Positions 32,736-43,489 are shown, numbered from the stretch's first letter. The stretch: 64,000 nt of DNA from Humulus lupulus (GCF_963169125.1 NC_084795.1:93120911-93184910); one strand, 5' to 3'. Made by a program: numbers and translations. The notes: generated from the letters alone by a model not told the origin.

Positions 32736-35700
32736 CTACTGATAGTAACGGCGGAGGTGCTCCGCGTTCCAGGCGCGCGGGACTTTAGATCCGTCGAGTC
32801 TCTTTAAGTGATACGTCCCATGGCCCACTTTTTCTTGTATTTCATAGGGGCCTTCCCAGTTGGGTCCGAGGACTCCCACTCCCGGATCCTGCGTAGCAGG
32901 AAATACTCTCCGTAGGACAAGATCCCCAACTTCGAATGTACGACTCTTGACTCTTGTGTTGAAGTGTCGGGCTATCTTGCCTTGGTACATTTTTAGTTGG
33001 ACCTGCGACTGCTCCCGGAGCTCTTCGATCATGTCCAGGGACTCCTGGAGAAGGGCATGGTTCCGGGTAGGGTCGTAGGTGTCCTGCCTGTGAGAGGGGA
33101 TCATAGTTTCTACTGGGATGACGGCCTCGCAACCGAAGGTCATGGAATAAGGTGTGTGCCCCGTCGAAGTTCTCTCTGTTGTGCGATAGGCCCAAAGTAC
33201 TCGCGGAAGCTCTTCCAGCCAGTGAGCCTTGCAGGCTTGGAGGTTTTTCTTCAACGTGGTCTTTAAAATTTTTTTTACTGCTTCCACTTGCCCATTAGCT
33301 TGAGGTCTGGCGACTGCGGAAAAGCTTTTGATAATTCCATGCGAAGCACAGAAGTTCGTGAACTGTTCACTATCAAATTGCTTCCCGTTATCGGACACAG
33401 TCTTTCGTGGAAGCCCAAAACGACACACTATATTCCTGATGACAAAGTCCAGTGCCTTCTTAGACGTGACCGTGTTCATAGGTTCAGCTTCAGCCCATTT
33501 GGTGAAGTAGTCTACCGCGACTATGGCATACTTCACTCCGCCCCTTCCAGTTGGAAGGGAACCTACTAGGTCAATGCCCCAGACGGCGAACGGCCAAGGG
33601 CTGGTCATTAAGGTAATTTCTGTAGAAGGCGCTCGCGGAACCTTGGCGTACCTCTGGCACTGCTCACATTTTCTGACATAATCCACACAATCTTTCTTCA
33701 TGGTGGGCCAGAAGTATCCTTGTCGAAGGATCTTTTTGGAGAGGCTCAACCCGGAGGTATGGTCGCCACAGAACCCTCCGTGAACCTCATGGATGATGGC
33801 GCTGATTTCGGTTCCGGCAACACACCTAAGGAAGGGTATGGACAACCCCCTGCGGTAAAGCTTTCCATCCATAACCACGTATCGGGGAGCTTGATACTGG
33901 AGCTTTCTTGCGTCAGCCTTATCAGTGGGGAGCTCTCCGGTGGTGAGAAATCTGAGGATGGGTCCTATCCAGGAATGGGAATGGTCGATGATGGCATTTA
34001 CCCTCTGTGTCTCGGTACTAGGTGCTTCTAAGTGCCCGATGGGCACTAGGCCATATTGTTCAATCTCCGGGTCTGTTGCAAGCTTGGCCAGCGTGTCCGC
34101 GAGTGAGTTCTGGTCCCGGGGGACCTGGCGGATGTGGTAGCCTTTGAAATGCTGCAGGAGGCCGCGGGAGAGAGACACGTAGGCAGCCATTTTTTCGCCT
34201 TTCGTCTGGTATTCCCCGGATATTTGGTTTACCACAAGTAGGGAGTCGCTGTATACCTCGATTTTTTGGGCTCCGACTTCTCTGGCCAGTTGCAATCCGG
34301 CCAACATGGCTTCGTGTTCTGCCTCGTTGTTGGACGCTGGGAACGAGAAACGGATGGCACTCTGGAGCTGATGTCCTTGGGGAGATAATAGGATGACCCC
34401 TGCTCCAGCTCCTTTTTCATTTGAGGCTCCGTCTACATAGACCTTCCAGGTGGGAAGTTCCGGGACAGGATCTTCCGGGAGGTCATTCATTCCTGAGCAT
34501 TCCACAATAAAGTCAGCGAGAGCTTGTCCTTTTATGGAAACACGTGGCTGGTAGTGGATGTCAAATTGGCTCAGTTCCATGGCCCATTTAAGCAATCTGC
34601 CAGAAGACTCGGGCTTCTGCAAGACTTGTCGGAGAGGGTGGTTGGTGAGTACTTTGATGGTGTGCGCCTGGAAATAGGGCCTTAGCTTCCGCGAAGCAAT
34701 TAGCAAGCAGAGGGAGAGTTTTTCGATCATTGAATATCTGGACTCGGCGTCCAGTAACCTCTTGCTTACGTAATACACAGGGAGCTGGATACGGCCATCT
34801 TCCCGGACGAGAGCGGCACTCACTGCGTGCTCTGCCACAGCTAAGTATAAGAACAACGCCTCTCCTTTGACAGGTTTGGACAGAATGGGAGCTCGGGTTA
34901 AATGTTCCTTGAGGTGTTGGAAGGCTGCTTCGCATTCGGGGGTCCACTCGAACCTCTTGTTTCCTCGCAACACATTGAAGAAGGGGACACATTTGTCAGT
35001 GGCCTTAGATACGAAGCGGCTGAGCGCAGCTATCCTTCCGGTAACGCTTTGGACATCCTTATGCTTCCGGGGGGAAGGCATATCTATGAACGCCTTAATT
35101 TTCTCAGGGTTGGCTTCCACTCCGCGGGAGCTGACAATGAAACCGAGGAACTTCCCAGACGAGACCCCGAAAGTACATTTCTTCGGATTCAGTTTCATTC
35201 CATACTTTCGGATCACGGCGAAAGCTTCCTCAAGGTCGTCACTGTGGTCCCCGGAGGTCTTGGACTTTACCAACATGTCATCTACGTACACCTCCATATT
35301 CCTCCCCAGCTGGTCCTTGAACATCCTGTTCACTAGACGCTGGTACGTCGCCCCAGCATTCTTCAAACCGAAAGGCATGACCACGTAACAGTAGACACCC
35401 TTGTCCGTGAGGAAGCTGGTGTGTTCCTGGTCCGCGACATGCATCTTCATCTGGTTGTATCCGGAGTACGCATCCATGAAGGACAAGAGTTCATACCCGG
35501 AAGTAGCGTCTACCATCTGATCGATTCGCGGAAGAGGGAAACAATCTTTCGGGCAGGCTTTGTTTAGGTCCGTGAAGTCGATGCACATTCTCCAGGACCC
35601 ATTGGGTTTCGGGACCAGAACCGGGTTGGCCAACCACACGGGATAGTGTGACTCCTGGAGAAAGCCTATGGACATCAACTTGTCCACTTCAGCTTTGACT

Positions 35701-36344
35701 GCTTCGGCCCTCACTGGGTCTAACGGCCTCCTCTTTTGGCGAACCGGAGTTGCAGATGGGTCTATGTTGAGTGCGTGGCACGCAACATTGGGATTAATCC
35801 CCGTCATATCAGCGTGGGACCATGCCAGGATATCCTGATTATTCTTCACAGTGGCCACGATCTTTTCTCGAATGGCCGATGGAAGGTTTTTCCCTACCTG
35901 AATGACTTTGGTGGGATCTCCCGGGTTGAGGATCACCTCTTCGACTTCCTCCATCGGCTCTATCGCTCTCTCGACCCCCACTCTAGGGTCGAGTTCGTCA
36001 ATGCACGCCCCTTGGGCACCCCCAGTTTCTGGTAAATCTCCCGCTAAAGGAGCGGCAACAACCGCCTCCTGGACCGTGTAGACGGATCGGACGGAGACGT
36101 TATAACAGCTTCGTGCACTTCGTTGGTCTCCCCGGAGGGTGCCAATACGCCCGTCGTCGCATGGAAACTTCAGGCATAAGTGGCGTATCGAGGTTATGGC
36201 CCCGCAATCGATTAGGACCGGTCGGCCTAGGATAGCATTATATGCCGTGGGGCAGTCAACCACTACAAACGTGCAGTGCTTGAAGGCGCAAGCGTCGCTT
36301 TCTCCTCTGAGGGTGACTGGAAGTTGAATTTTGCCTAATGGCAT
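32736..36344 (-). CDS. Gypsy-C pol: PR (C-terminal), RT, two RNase H, integrase
   Basis: The 1,202-codon frame is uninterrupted. It is in the same frame as gag, separated only by a TGA at 36383-36381. Residues 1-60 are the protease C-terminus (NAILGRPVLIDCGA). RT follows: PKPNGSWRMCIDFTDLNKAC, FMDAYSGYNQM and the catalytic YVDD at about residues 353-356. Then come RNase H (YYVSKRLLDAESRYSMIEK) and the archaeal-type RNase H from about residue 630: VYVDGASNEKG, ASNNEAEHEAMLAGL, YSDSLLVVNQISGEYQ. Integrase has the HHCC knuckle (C-x2-C in KCEQCQ) and all three core acids: GIDLVGSLP, VSDNGKQFDS, ANGQVEAVKK (about residues 920-1040). The C-terminus ends LRRYYQ. All catalytic residues are present. 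Confidence 0.95.
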   Translation of the reverse strand: MPLGKIQLPVTLRGESDACAFKHCTFVVVDCPTAYNAILGRPVLIDCGAITSIRHLCLKFPCDDGRIGTLRGDQRSARSCYNVSVRSVYTVQEAVVAAPLAGDLPETGGAQGACIDELDPRVGVERAIEPMEEVEEVILNPGDPTKVIQVGKNLPSAIREKIVATVKNNQDILAWSHADMTGINPNVACHALNIDPSATPVRQKRRPLDPVRAEAVKAEVDKLMSIGFLQESHYPVWLANPVLVPKPNGSWRMCIDFTDLNKACPKDCFPLPRIDQMVDATSGYELLSFMDAYSGYNQMKMHVADQEHTSFLTDKGVYCYVVMPFGLKNAGATYQRLVNRMFKDQLGRNMEVYVDDMLVKSKTSGDHSDDLEEAFAVIRKYGMKLNPKKCTFGVSSGKFLGFIVSSRGVEANPEKIKAFIDMPSPRKHKDVQSVTGRIAALSRFVSKATDKCVPFFNVLRGNKRFEWTPECEAAFQHLKEHLTRAPILSKPVKGEALFLYLAVAEHAVSAALVREDGRIQLPVYYVSKRLLDAESRYSMIEKLSLCLLIASRKLRPYFQAHTIKVLTNHPLRQVLQKPESSGRLLKWAMELSQFDIHYQPRVSIKGQALADFIVECSGMNDLPEDPVPELPTWKVYVDGASNEKGAGAGVILLSPQGHQLQSAIRFSFPASNNEAEHEAMLAGLQLAREVGAQKIEVYSDSLLVVNQISGEYQTKGEKMAAYVSLSRGLLQHFKGYHIRQVPRDQNSLADTLAKLATDPEIEQYGLVPIGHLEAPSTETQRVNAIIDHSHSWIGPILRFLTTGELPTDKADARKLQYQAPRYVVMDGKLYRRGLSIPFLRCVAGTEISAIIHEVHGGFCGDHTSGLSLSKKILRQGYFWPTMKKDCVDYVRKCEQCQRYAKVPRAPSTEITLMTSPWPFAVWGIDLVGSLPTGRGGVKYAIVAVDYFTKWAEAEPMNTVTSKKALDFVIRNIVCRFGLPRKTVSDNGKQFDSEQFTNFCASHGIIKSFSAVARPQANGQVEAVKKILKTTLKKNLQACKAHWLEELPRVLWAYRTTERTSTGHTPYSMTFGCEAVIPVETMIPSHRQDTYDPTRNHALLQESLDMIEELREQSQVQLKMYQGKIARHFNTRVKSRTFEVGDLVLRRVFPATQDPGVGVLGPNWEGPYEIQEKVGHGTYHLKRLDGSKVPRAWNAEHLRRYYQ

Positions 36345-36380
36345 GAGCGCATCCCCATTGAACCCCTGAAGCTGGATGGG

Positions 36381-38959
36381 TCATGGGGTCAGGTCTGTCT
36401 TGGTTAATCCGATAGCGTGGAAGGCAGCTTCGAAGAGGATATTTACGGAGCTTCCATTATCGACAAGGATCCGTGATACCTTCTTATTGGCAATCTGAGC
36501 CTCTACCACGAGGGGATCGTTGTGGGGGAAGTGCACATGTCGGGCGTCATCTTCCGTGAAGGTGATGGGAAGATCCATCATTCGGGGACGTTCAGCGGGT
36601 GACTGAACCAAGGCGCACATCTCTCCGGTGTGTTCTAACTCCCTCAAGTACCTTTTCTGGGAGTTGCGGGTGCTTCCGGCAAGGTGCGGTCCTCCGGAAA
36701 TGGTGGCTACGTGTCCGTCAACGGGTGGCGGAGCAAGGCCGGGCGGATATGGGTTTCCGGGTCCCGGAGCCAATAAGGCAATGGGTGCCGGAGGGGTTGG
36801 AGCAGGGAGCGCTGGGAACTGAGACCCAGGAGCTTGGGGGTGACCGGCTCCAGGAGCGCTAGCGGTCCCCCTCTGTCCCGGAGAATACGCAGCTTCGTGA
36901 ACTACTCCCTGTCCGGGATAGATTATGGGTATACTCACCCATTGACCGAGGTGTCCCGCTCTTGCCAGGGACTCGATCTCATCCTTCAGCTGAAGGCATT
37001 TGTTCATGGTGTGCCCCACGTCTCCGTGGAACTCACACCTCTTATTGGAGTCTCGCGGACGCCTTCCTCCGTGAGACACTTTCGGGGGCTTCCTGTAGTT
37101 GACCATATTACAGGTCGCCCGATAGACATTCTCTCGCGAATCTATTAAACTGGTGTACTCCGTGAACTTGGGCTCGTAGTCCTTTCGGGGTTTCTTTGAA
37201 TGGTCTCCCCGGTTGGGGTTTCTTCCGCATCGTTTATTCCGCGATTGGCTCAGATTTCGTTCTGGGTCTTCTGCTCGCGGTTGCGACGGTCCGGGAGCGA
37301 TACTACATCCTGTCTGTACAGCTCCGTACCCAGAGAAATGGGTTTGACTCGGCGTCTGAGCAGACACAGAAGGCCCATACACGCTTGGAGCGAACTGGGC
37401 TCCTGGAAGCGTGAGGGCTGGCGCGGGAGCTTGCGAAGCAAAGCTCGGTGCAGTCACGGAAGGCGTCGGAGCTGGGGGAACTCCAAAGGCCTGCTGGTAG
37501 GCATCCTCAAGGTTGATGATTCCCTGAGCTCTTGACATGAATTCGGACAGCGTTTCTGCCCGTCTCCTTTGCATTTCCCCCCATAGCAGGGAGCCGACAG
37601 TAAGGCCCGATTGAAGGGCGATCAGCTTCATGTCATCGCTGACCTTGGTCTTAGTAGCAGCTTCCATCATTCTCTGAATGAAAGCTTTGAGGTTCTCATT
37701 GGGTAGCTGCTTGATGTTGGTTAAGGAACCAACTTCCATGTCGTGGTCTCGGGCAGCAATGAACTGCCTTCTGAATGCGGACTGTAGCTCCTTCCAACTG
37801 TGGATGGATCCGGGAGCTAATCTTTTCCACCAGTCCTCCGCGGACTTGGTAAGGGTGAGTGAGAAGTACATGCATTTGGCATCTTCACTGACGCACGCCA
37901 CTTGCATCATTTTGTTGTATTTAGCTAGATGGGTGCGCGGGTCTGTCCTCCCCTCATATAATTCTATGTGGGGCATTTTGAAGTTATCCGGGAGGGACGT
38001 TTCCGCGATCCTCCGAATACATGGTTCCAGGTCCTCCTCCTCGGAGTCTGACAGGGCCCCACTTTGCTTCCGGACCAGCTTGGTCAAGGCAGCGATCTGT
38101 TCCTCAAGCCTGTTTGTATCACTCTCCGGGAGGTCACGTCCCCGGACCTTGTCGTTAAGATGATTTCGCAGGTCATCTCCGCGAGGCCAGGCCTTTTCTC
38201 CTTTGGCCTTTTCATACTTGGCCTCCAACCTTCTTCTTAGATCCACCGTGGACCAGCTATCTTCGGAGTGCGTTTCCGCAGCCCGACCGTCCTGGTTGAC
38301 GGAATCACTGGGGCGGTTGTTCCTTCCCCTAGGCCTGGGTGCCTTAGCACCGGGCCCTTTAGGCACAGAGTGCCCCCTTGGGGCTGAAGGACGTCTGGGC
38401 TTAGAAGCGCCAGAGACCTTCTGCGCGTGGGGGGGGGGGGGGCGGCAGTCGGCCTGGTGATCCACGCCTTTAGGAGGTGCAGGGGCGTTAGTGCGTGCAG
38501 GCTCCCCAACCTTTTCTTTGCCCTTGTTAGGGGCGGTTTTGGATGGTCCAGCAGCGGTTGGATCCGGCATGGTGGCATCCGCACCACCTGGAACAAAGGC
38601 ATCCCGTCCGAGTCGCCTAGGTCTCCGAACTTGCTCTGGAGGCGCTCCATCATGCGCTGCATTTTTTCGGAGACGCGCTCCTGCTCAGCAAGCTTGGCCT
38701 TAGTGACCACCAGTTCTTCGGCTACTTGGACCAGTTCTGGATCCTTCTCGTAGTAGTAGCCGTCTTTGTAGTAACCGTCTCGGACATACTCTTCCTCGCT
38801 TTCTAGGTATGTCGTATCTTCAGTGCTGACCCGATCCTGGCGGGATGTCGGGTCTTCACCGTGGTGGTCCAAGGGTTTGTTTTGTACCACATCTTCCATC
38901 ATAGTATCGGGGTTGACCCTAGCACTTTTGTCAACCGCCGATTTTCTCGTAGTCACCAT
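36381..38959 (-). pseudogene. Gypsy-C gag with N-terminal frameshift
   Basis: The ATG at 38959 follows the PBS. The first ~115 codons (VDKSARVNPD onward, with a coiled coil near 38770-38620) are in one frame. The rest (from about 38570 to the stop at 36381) is in another, so a single-base indel lies at about 38600-38612. The second part has a disordered Pro/Lys/Arg region with a 14-base G run (38429-38442), DLRNHLN (38174-38154), the gag core ([20 protein letters not shown], about 37985-37926), a Pro/Ala/Gln-rich linker and a C-x2-H-x4-H-x4-C knuckle (about 37045-37000). The protease motif [14 protein letters not shown] (about 36485-36440) lies just before the TGA. The two lesions are the only breaks I see in gag-pol. 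Confidence 0.9.
38429..38442. repeat. 14-base G homopolymer in Gypsy-C gag
   Basis: Fourteen G in a row (C on the coding strand, encoding Pro) lie in the disordered linker of gag. The run is in frame as given, but its length is prone to replication slippage or sequencing error. Confidence 0.85.
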
Positions 38960-39002
38960 CTTTTCAGTACACAGAAAAAGAGCTGACTAACAACTTCCTA
39001 CA

Positions 39003-39021
39003 GCTCTCAATGAAAGCACCA
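39003..39021 (-). other. Gypsy-C primer binding site
   Basis: On the minus strand TGGTGCTTTCATTGAGAGC starts three to four bases after the 5' LTR end. It is identical to the sites of the other three Gypsy elements and fixes the orientation of this element. Confidence 0.78.
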
Positions 39022-39024
39022 AAA

Positions 39025-39880
39025 TGTTTACCGAGTTTTTCGGAAACGAATACGAACGGAATAATAAAAAGATAAGAACTATAGAAATGCAGAAATGTAA
39101 ATAAACAAACAGTGTTTTTACGTGGTTCAGGCGTTAACGAGCCCTAGTCCACGAGTCGATGTTATTATACTTGTAGAGAATAACAGTCAAACAGCTGGTG
39201 TACAAGAAACTCACAACCTCACAGTGTTTCTCTCGGGTTCTCTTGGAGAAGATGAAGCTAGAGAGATTTTTGTAGAGTTCTTGCTATGTGATTTGTTGGC
39301 CGTCCCCCCTATTGTAAAAGAGGGGGTCTTTATAGCTAGGGTTTTGGATTAGGGTTTTTCTCTACTCACATGAGTCTTAATTACACCAGCCATAAATAGG
39401 GGATACAATTACCGTAGTCACCTGGCTACCAGGCTCTATGTGGGTATATTTACGTGAAAGTATGGGGAATGCACAAAGGCAGCCGTCTTTTCCAAGTTGT
39501 CAGCGGAACAGTAGGCGAAATAGTACTTTTAGGCGTGCTGGGATATGTGCGGCCTTGACCTGTCGGGCGGGATTCTGTGTCAGGCGGATATCATTCCAAC
39601 TATGCCTCCTCCATGACTCGACCGCTTGGTCTTGTTCCGTACGAGGCACGGAACTGTTTCCGCGAAGACAACCTGAAGAGCTTCTCTTGGAAGGAGCTTC
39701 CCCGAAGGATGTCCCTTCAGGATTCCGGGAGAGTTGACGAGCTACCGTGTCGCGTTTGCTTGAAAGAGTAAGCCGGACACTAAACGGGAGAGGCGAAGCC
39801 TTTCTGTCCATCCACGAGCTCTGGTCATCTATCGTGAAAGACATTGATAATCCTGCTTCCCCGAGGATATCCATCTAAAC
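39025..39880 (-). repeat. Gypsy-C 5' LTR
   Basis: In element orientation the LTR begins TGTTTAGATGG-like (final plus-strand bases TAAAC, last expected A replaced by G at 39881) and ends CGGTAAACA at 39025, so its ends are short inverted repeats. A TATA box (CTATAAAGA on the minus strand) is at about 39335-39328. No second copy is present in the window. Length is about 856 bp. Confidence 0.8.
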
Positions 39881-39881
39881 G

Positions 39882-40314
39882 CTATACGGAAATCTGGATA
39901 ACATCTCCAATGATTCCTGATTATCCGAGTAATTAGGAGAGAATATCTGTAACAAATTCATATAATCCTCCTTGAGCCTATAAATAGAGAAAGATAGCTC
40001 AAGGGAGGGACTTTTGGGCTTTTGCTTAATTAAAATTACATATTTACGAGAGAATTAGAGCTATTGTATTTACGATTGTACAATTGATCTCTCTCAAGTT
40101 TGTGAAACTCGGAGAACCCTAGTTCTTTGATCACCCCTTTGCGATCTCACATCAATAATAGCTTAAGTTGACGTAGGTCATTACCAGTTCTTGGGGCCGA
40201 ACCACTATAATTTCTTGTGTCCTTTACTTATTTTTGTCATTACATTCACTCCAACACATCTATCCACATTAAGCTTTTTGACTCCGTGTCAGTTGACCAA
40301 AACAAGGGTCAACA
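39882..40314 (+). repeat. Gypsy-B 3' LTR, 5' part missing
   Basis: From about 39899 the sequence (ACATCTCCAATGATTCCTGA onward) matches the Gypsy-B 5' LTR from 16430 to its end, including TATAAATA at 39979-39986. About 17 bases before that align loosely with 16402-16428. The first ~165 bases of the LTR are absent; Gypsy-C begins there. It ends GGTCAACA at 40314, followed by the TSD AAATT. By eye the two LTRs differ at roughly one base in fifteen. Confidence 0.9.
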
Positions 40315-40936
40315 AAATTTAAATTTAAATGTTATAAAATATAATTATTATAATAATATATAATACAACACAAAATACTTAATAATTATATTAATATATA
40401 TTTAAATATTATAAAATATAATTATAACAATGATATATAATACATAATCTTAGTTTTTATTTAAAAAAAAATATTATTTATTTTTAAAAGGAAAACATGT
40501 TTTTTTATTTGATCTAACTTATATGAATATATATATTCATATTCAATAACAATAAATATTACAAATATTTTATATATAGGTATCGTGTGTATAGACTACA
40601 TAAGAAATTATAATAATATTTATCTTCTATCAAGAATAAACAAGCGTCTTATCCAATCATTAAGATATAATTTAAATAATATCATGAATGTTTTGTACCT
40701 TAAATATGGTAATTTGTGATATAATAGGTTATCATATTATATATATATATATTTTTTTTTAAATCTTAAACAATGTTTTGATTTAATATGTTTATGTAAT
40801 TATTTTATATATAATATTGTTTATTTATTTGAAATTGATATGACAATCATATAAATAATTAATAAAATTTATAAATAAAACTAAGCAAACATGTGTTGCA
40901 CGTTGCTTGTATCTAGTATATATATATATATATATA
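40315..40936 (+). other. 3' part of Helitron 1 with terminal hairpin
   Basis: This AT-rich sequence continues that at 16202-16230. Near its end are the inverted repeat AAGCAA/TTGCTT (40883-40908), GTAT and CTAG (40913-40916), followed by T and a TA run. No gene is visible. Confidence 0.6.
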
Positions 40937-41700
40937 TCTTCTATATAATAAGTGTGTAGATAACAAAAATTCTTTGTTTTACTGGTTTTTTTATTTTTTC
41001 GTTAACTTTAGCGGAATATTCTTATATATAACAGAATATTCTTATATTTAACGGTAGTTTATAAACATGATTTAAACTTAAATAATAATAAAACCATACT
41101 TTATCCAACTTAAACTTACACTTCACTTATTATAATAATATCATATTAAACATATAACATAATATAATCTACTATCAACTAGAAACAAACTCATTTTCAA
41201 AAAAAAAAAAAAAAAAACTATCAATAAACTTAAATTTAAGATCCATAATATTTATGTTATATTAATCATATAATATATAATCTCTTGTTGTCACTATCAA
41301 ATTCAAAACTATAACAAACATAAACTTAAACAAAAATAAATTAATTATTTAAAATAATATATTTTAAAGATATTTTATAATAATTTAAATAATTAAATCA
41401 TATTTATTTACAAATAATAACGTCATACATTTCATTTTTTTATCTTATAAATTTGTGTGATAGTTTATTTTTAATCGAGCAATTGAAACTCTTTTTCTTC
41501 ATCAAATTCACCAAAGGACATTGTGAAATACATTATAAACTAAAAATAGTTGATGCATGTATATTACTCTACACTATGACTTTTTCTATTCTTATTTTAT
41601 TATATTATTAATTTCTTTTTAAATATTATTGCAATTTATATATATGTCATGTAGCCATATAAGTATATATCTATGTCAATATTGTGTTTAGATGTCATAT
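40937..41700 (+). mobile_element. Second Helitron 5' end, same family
   Basis: TCTTCTATATAATAAGTGTG, followed by TAGATAAC, starts 20 bases after the first Helitron's CTAG. It matches the 5' end at 4005, including a downstream GTTAACTTTA-C-GAATATTCT block. The body is AT-rich with a 19-base A run near 41200 and no gene. Its 3' end is not in the window: Copia-D (from 41701) and Gypsy-E (from 51137) interrupt it. The two Helitrons appear inserted head-to-tail at a TA-rich site. Confidence 0.55.
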
Positions 41701-42880
41701 TGTTAGGAAAATATGTATTGCCTCAATGGAAATAGGTAAGATAATACAACTCTATGCAATAATATTACAAATAAATATTGATTGATTAAATAAAGTTACA
41801 ACTCTATAACTGAAAAAAATACAAATAAACAAAGAAAAGGAAGAAGAAGAAGAAGAAGAAGAGAATGGTGAATGATACAACTCTAAACAAAAGATTACAA
41901 GTAAAGTAAATGTGTTCGAAACAAAAGAAAAGAAGATTACAACTCTTAAGCAAAAGTTACAAGTAAATAGAAAATGAAAATAAGAAGAAAGCAATAGAGA
42001 AAAAGGTAAGAACAAAACAAAAGGAAACTCTCACTTACACAACCTAAGTGAAGAGTGTTGGGGATCACCAACTTGAACAAGGTTTAAAACCTTTGTCCAA
42101 AAGCTTATTTCCCCCTAACTCAAGCACTAAGGGATCTCTCACAGATTTTGGAAATGCTTTCTGGAATAATCAAGCCACAAGGTGTTTCTAGCTAAGTACT
42201 CTAATGGATAGAAATGTTGTGTCTTACAAGTGAGCAATAGGCTCCTATTTATAGAGTTTTGAGACACCCTTTGAATTTCAAATTCCACCAACCCCTTGGT
42301 TGTTACCAATGATTAATTGGATGTTTATGGAATTAAAATAAAGATTTGGGAGTTACTTGGCTGTTGGAAACGTTCAAAATTGGATAAAACCGAAGTTTGG
42401 AAAATGGTGTCAGTCGCTCAGGCCGCGGCCCACAATGTGTTTTTTTGCCTGTTTTTGCCTCTTGGGTCGTGGCCTGAAAAACTCAGGACGCGACCCAAGA
42501 CTTTTTTTCGGCAATCAATTTTCCAAACTTGCCAAAACGTTCCAAATTCATTCCCACTTGATTTTGTAACTTCCATACACATTATGGTAGTTAAAATCAC
42601 ATCTCTATCAGTCATTTCACATATGGCTTTAAGAAATTCATCTCAATATTGTGTAACAAAAAATCTACACAATAATGGGTAATATTTGGAAGTTACAAAT
42701 GATTGAATTTGTAACACCAAATATGTTACATATTTGGATATTTCACATATATCTAAATAATGTAACTCTCTATTATATGTTACAATATGTGACACTCTTT
42801 GTCACATTTATTTAATCTAAACCATTATATTATAAAATAATATAATATAATATTACATTATATTATAAAATAATATAACA
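41701..42880 (-). repeat. Copia-D 3' LTR
   Basis: This 1,180-bp LTR has a TATA box on the minus strand (TATAAATA, 42253-42246), so U3 is the right-hand part. U3 contains three GC-rich 15-base near-palindromes in alternating orientation (42418-42432, 42463-42477, 42483-42497). An A/G-rich GAAGAA microsatellite is at about 41840-41862. Confidence 0.93.
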
Positions 42881-43489
42881 TTCCCCCACTAGATTAAATA
42901 GTTATCTATTGTAACACTTATTTAATCAATCATTATATTTTTAAAATATAACATATCCCCCACTTGATTAAATAAGAACTCTCTCTTATAGGAGTCATTG
43001 CATCAGTGCATAAAATAAAGTGTTTTTCAACTTGAACTTTACTATAGCGTAATTATCACAAAATTTGTCGAAAATTTGGTTGCACTAAGCATTGAATCAT
43101 CTTTTCATGATAACAAATCGGTGATAACACACACACCTTTGCGATGTTCAATTGAGACCTCTATGTCTCGCTTTGCACCGTTAATGGCCATGTGCACTTT
43201 CCATTCATGGACGTTCTTGAGAATACTCCCAATTCTCATGAGAGGTGGCACCACCCCTAGGTCCATATAGGTAGAATTCTTATAGTATTTTGTTACCAAA
43301 AATACTTGTCTTCACAAGACTGAATTCTATTAAAAATCTTTCGGTTTTAACCCTCAACTTGGTAACTCACAAGTACTCAATATCTCATATGGGACTTGTT
43401 TTGAGTACAACTAATATTCACTTGATTGACTTGTTGTTACCTATTGAACCTAACACTACTAAAATAACTAGTGTTAAGATAGGTTACCA
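42881..43489 (-). other. Copia-D 3' untranslated region
   Basis: The stretch lies between the end of pol and the 3' LTR. It begins with the polypurine tract (42881-42890, minus strand) and is otherwise featureless, with direct repeats of ATTTAATC/GATTAAAT around 42890-42975. No gene is seen. Confidence 0.7.

Larger units (their letters stand above)
26545..39880 (-). mobile_element. Gypsy-C: Tat-lineage element, 3' LTR missing
   Basis: Read on the minus strand: 5' LTR (39880-39025), PBS (39021-39003), gag (38959-36381), pol (36344-32736), a repeat-rich spacer, and then, on the plus strand, the element's antisense gene (27617-31363) with its promoter (about 26.6-27.6 kb). I find no copy of the LTR on the left, so the 3' LTR and polypurine tract are lost. 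The left boundary is approximate: the sequence changes from Gypsy-B antisense gene to Gypsy-C promoter somewhere in 26.53-26.8 kb. The right end abuts the interior of the Gypsy-B 3' LTR. This is the best-preserved element in the window. Confidence 0.82.
16236..40314 (+). mobile_element. Gypsy-B: Tat-lineage LTR retrotransposon, interrupted
   Basis: The LTR start (TGTTATCC at 16236) and LTR end (GGTCAACA, 40314) are flanked by AAATT (16231-16235, 40315-40319), and both flanks continue as the same AT-rich Helitron sequence. gag-pol is on the plus strand (17689-23939). An antisense gene follows (24643 to about 26520), and the remainder is occupied by Gypsy-C. The 5' half of the antisense gene, the polypurine tract and the first part of the 3' LTR are missing. 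Solo LTR F sits in its 5' LTR. Confidence 0.9.
4005..40916 (+). mobile_element. Non-autonomous Helitron, split by nested retrotransposons
   Basis: The proposed 5' end is TC at 4005, preceded by A, in the context TCTTCTATATAAAAATTGTG followed by TAGATA. The proposed 3' end is CTAG at 40913-40916, followed by T, with a hairpin (AAGCAA at 40883-40888 pairing with TTGCTT at 40903-40908) just upstream. TC...hairpin-CTRR inserted between A and T is the Helitron signature. Its own sequence is only about 0.8 kb (4005-4196, 16202-16230, about 40320-40916), AT-rich and without a Rep/helicase gene. A second copy of the same 5' end at 40937 supports the call. The ends were recognised by eye. Confidence 0.65.

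Noticed and set aside
33000..38700. Many plus-strand frames over Gypsy-C gag-pol
   Set aside because: They lie opposite an uninterrupted 1,202-codon pol frame and gag with clear domains; none shows a domain of its own.
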